From Deltaproteobacteria bacterium (GTDB lineage: Bacteria > Desulfobacterota > Desulfobulbia > Desulfobulbales > Desulfocapsaceae), in NCBI GenBank assembly GCA_026388715.1, contig JAPLJF010000015.1:1-43814 (forward strand): DNA of 43,814 bases, written 5' to 3'. This document shows positions 42,231-43,814 of this stretch, piece after piece (position 1 is the stretch's first letter; every line of letters starts with the position of its first letter). A model generated the notes under the pieces. The model searched no databases. It worked only from the letters and a program-made list of their open reading frames with translations, and was not told the origin of the DNA. The translations under genes and the position numbers were made by a program.

Positions 42231-43814
42231 ATGGGCAAACATTACCTCAGCTCGCTTTTCGAGCCTCAATCCGTTGCCGTCTTTGGCGCCAGCGACCGCA
42301 TCGATTCGGTCGGGCAGGTCGTTCTTGACAACCTGCTGCACAGCGCCTTTCAGGGCAAGATCTATCCAGTCAACCCCAGCCACCAGACAGTTCAGGGCCA
42401 AAAGGCCTATCCGTCCATTGCCTCGGTCGGCCAGCCTGTCGATCTGGCGATTATTGCCACCCCGCCCCAGTCGGTCCCCACTCTCATCGATGAATGCGGC
42501 CAACATGGGGTCAAGGCTGCCGTGATCCTCACCGCCGGGTTTGGAGAGTCAGGGGCCGTTGGGCTGGCATTGGAACAGGAAATAATCAAGAAAGCCCAGC
42601 AGTACGGAATCCGGATGATCGGCCCCAACTGTCTGGGTCTGATGCGGCCGTCGCTTGGCCTCAATGCCACCTTCAACAAAGGCGGAGCCAAGAGCGGCAA
42701 CCTGGCCTTCATCTCCCAATCGGGCGCCCTCTGCACCGCGATCCTCGATTGGGCGCAGAGTAATGACGTCGGATTCTCGACCCTTGTTTCCCTCGGTTCC
42801 TCCGCCGACGTGGACTTCGGCGAGATCCTTGACTACCTGCTGACCGACAGCAAAACCAAAAGCATCCTCCTCTATATTGAAGGCATCCGCAGACCCCAAA
42901 CCTTCATGAGCGCCATTCGCGCCGCTGCCCGCATCAAACCGGTAATCCTGGTCAAGGTCGGCCGCCACACCTCGGGATCGAGGGCCGCGCTCACCCATAC
43001 TGCGTCGCTTGTGGGTGCCGACGATGTCTTTGATGCGGCCATTCGCCGGGCCGGCGTGGTGCGGGTACAGACCATCACCCAGATGTTTGTCGCCGCCAAG
43101 GCCATGTCCGCCGGTTTTCGGCCGGTTGGCAACCGCTTGGCCATCGTCACCAATGGCGGCGGCCCCGGCGTCATGGCCACTGACCGGGCCTCCGATCTGG
43201 GCGTCGTCATTGCCATGCTGTCTGAGGCGACCATCGACCAGCTCAACCAGTCGCTGCCGCCAAGCTGGTCCCACGGAAATCCGGTTGACATCATCGGCGA
43301 TGCCCAGGCGGACCGCTATCAACTGGCGGTGCAGGCCTGTCTTGATGACCCCAATGTCGATGGCGTCCTGGTGATTTTGACGCCGCAGGCCATGACCAAG
43401 CCGCTGGAATCGGCCCAGGCGGTGATCGAGCTGTCCGGCAAGAGCAGCAAGCCCCTTCTCGTCTGCTGGATGGGAGAAAGCCAGGTTGCCGAGGCCCGCG
43501 CCGCCTTTGCCCAGGCCAAAAAACCGCACTTTCGCACCCCGGAGCCGGCAGTAGAGGTTTTCTCGTATCTCTCCGCCTACACCCAGAACCAGAAGCTCCT
43601 GAAGCAGATGCCCGGCCCCTTGTCCCATCACCTGGAGCCCGATGTGGAGGGCGCCAGGATGATCATCGACGCCGCGCTGCTCGACCGGCGCATGGTGCTG
43701 AGCGAGATGGAATCCAAGGCGCTGCTTTCGGCCTTCCATATCCCGGTGGCCAGCACCATGATCGCCCACAGCCCCAACGAGGCCCTGTTGATCGCTGAGC
43801 AGTCAGGTTTTCCG
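42231..43814 (+). CDS. ADP-forming acyl-CoA synthetase (partial, runs off the end)
   Basis: The first 528 residues of a large NDP-forming acyl-CoA synthetase or PatZ/Pka-type protein. The CoA-binding domain is at about 1-130 (VAVFGASDRIDSVGQ). A succinyl-CoA ligase-like domain with ISQSGALCTAILDW carries H256 in LTHTASLVG, the expected phosphohistidine. A second ligase-like domain follows (GGGPGVMATDRASDLG). The ATP-grasp part begins near 475 and is cut off by the window end. Full proteins are about 700 residues (acetate-CoA ligase) or about 900 with a C-terminal GNAT acetyltransferase. A small hairpin (TCACCA/TGGTGA, 42113-42132) lies upstream. No clear ribosome binding site is seen. Confidence 0.93.
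   Translation, partial: MGKHYLSSLFEPQSVAVFGASDRIDSVGQVVLDNLLHSAFQGKIYPVNPSHQTVQGQKAYPSIASVGQPVDLAIIATPPQSVPTLIDECGQHGVKAAVILTAGFGESGAVGLALEQEIIKKAQQYGIRMIGPNCLGLMRPSLGLNATFNKGGAKSGNLAFISQSGALCTAILDWAQSNDVGFSTLVSLGSSADVDFGEILDYLLTDSKTKSILLYIEGIRRPQTFMSAIRAAARIKPVILVKVGRHTSGSRAALTHTASLVGADDVFDAAIRRAGVVRVQTITQMFVAAKAMSAGFRPVGNRLAIVTNGGGPGVMATDRASDLGVVIAMLSEATIDQLNQSLPPSWSHGNPVDIIGDAQADRYQLAVQACLDDPNVDGVLVILTPQAMTKPLESAQAVIELSGKSSKPLLVCWMGESQVAEARAAFAQAKKPHFRTPEPAVEVFSYLSAYTQNQKLLKQMPGPLSHHLEPDVEGARMIIDAALLDRRMVLSEMESKALLSAFHIPVASTMIAHSPNEALLIAEQSGFP

Noticed and set aside
1..43814. CRISPR arrays, tRNA and rRNA genes, known riboswitches
   Set aside because: No regularly spaced repeat array, cloverleaf, rRNA-like block or recognisable aptamer core was seen; the repeats present are single or paired. 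A dedicated covariance-model scan was not possible.

Overview
The window looks like a chromosomal segment of an anaerobic deltaproteobacterium (Desulfobacterota), probably near Desulfobulbus or Desulfocapsa. This is inferred, not proven. The support is a split, ferredoxin-bearing archaeal-type glutamate synthase, a bacteriohemerythrin beside a flavodoxin-less diiron (ODP-like) protein, Roadblock/LC7 and DUF4388-type signalling proteins, an ADP-forming acyl-CoA synthetase, and a moderately GC-rich coding style with AT-rich islands.

Layout. (1) 0.4-6.8 kb: a TetR regulator followed by a complete tripartite RND efflux pump (adaptor, transporter, TolC-like channel), with two long hairpins between adaptor and transporter. 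(2) 7.1-12.1 kb: a tightly coupled HlyD / double-ATPase ABC (RbbA type) / ABC-2 permease operon matching E. coli yhiI-rbbA-yhhJ, closed by a hairpin terminator. (3) 12.2-17.1 kb, mostly minus strand, an accessory island: a stand-alone archaeo-eukaryotic primase-like protein, an iron-sulfur flavoprotein, YaeQ, an orphan PD-(D/E)XK-like protein and a TPR protein. A 46/48-identical direct repeat flanks the last three, and its right copy abuts an IS3-family transposase remnant. (4) 17.3-24.9 kb: a co-directional signalling cluster. It contains hemerythrin, Roadblock protein, ODP-like diiron protein, a 1092-residue tandem HD-GYP/PAS/GAF histidine kinase, a receiver-DUF4388-type regulator, a ParA/MinD-like ATPase and a second Roadblock protein. 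It is preceded by a promoter whose -10 box lies under a 16/19 Fur box. (5) 25.2-30.6 kb: an IS110 remnant, then a three-gene split glutamate synthase ending in a strong bidirectional terminator. (6) 30.8-37.9 kb: mixed single genes (COG2509 flavoprotein, 2-TM orphan, beta-hydroxyacid dehydrogenase, DUF1499, cold-shock/DUF1294, small membrane protein, rubredoxin-like protein). (7) 37.9-43.8 kb: Tex, a small membrane protein, a YciH/SUI1 factor, a rhomboid protease, and an ADP-forming acyl-CoA synthetase running off the end.

The most promising undescribed system is cluster (4). It combines two predicted diiron O2/NO-reactive proteins with a c-di-GMP-phosphodiesterase-like kinase and a ParA plus two Roadblock proteins, but no ParB and no small GTPase, under predicted iron control. 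Second is the orphan primase-like protein. Third is a family of short elements with terminal inverted repeats (79 bp at 23.5 kb, 104 bp at 41.9 kb, a partial copy at 37.9 kb). One of them supplies the last codons and the stop codon of the response regulator.
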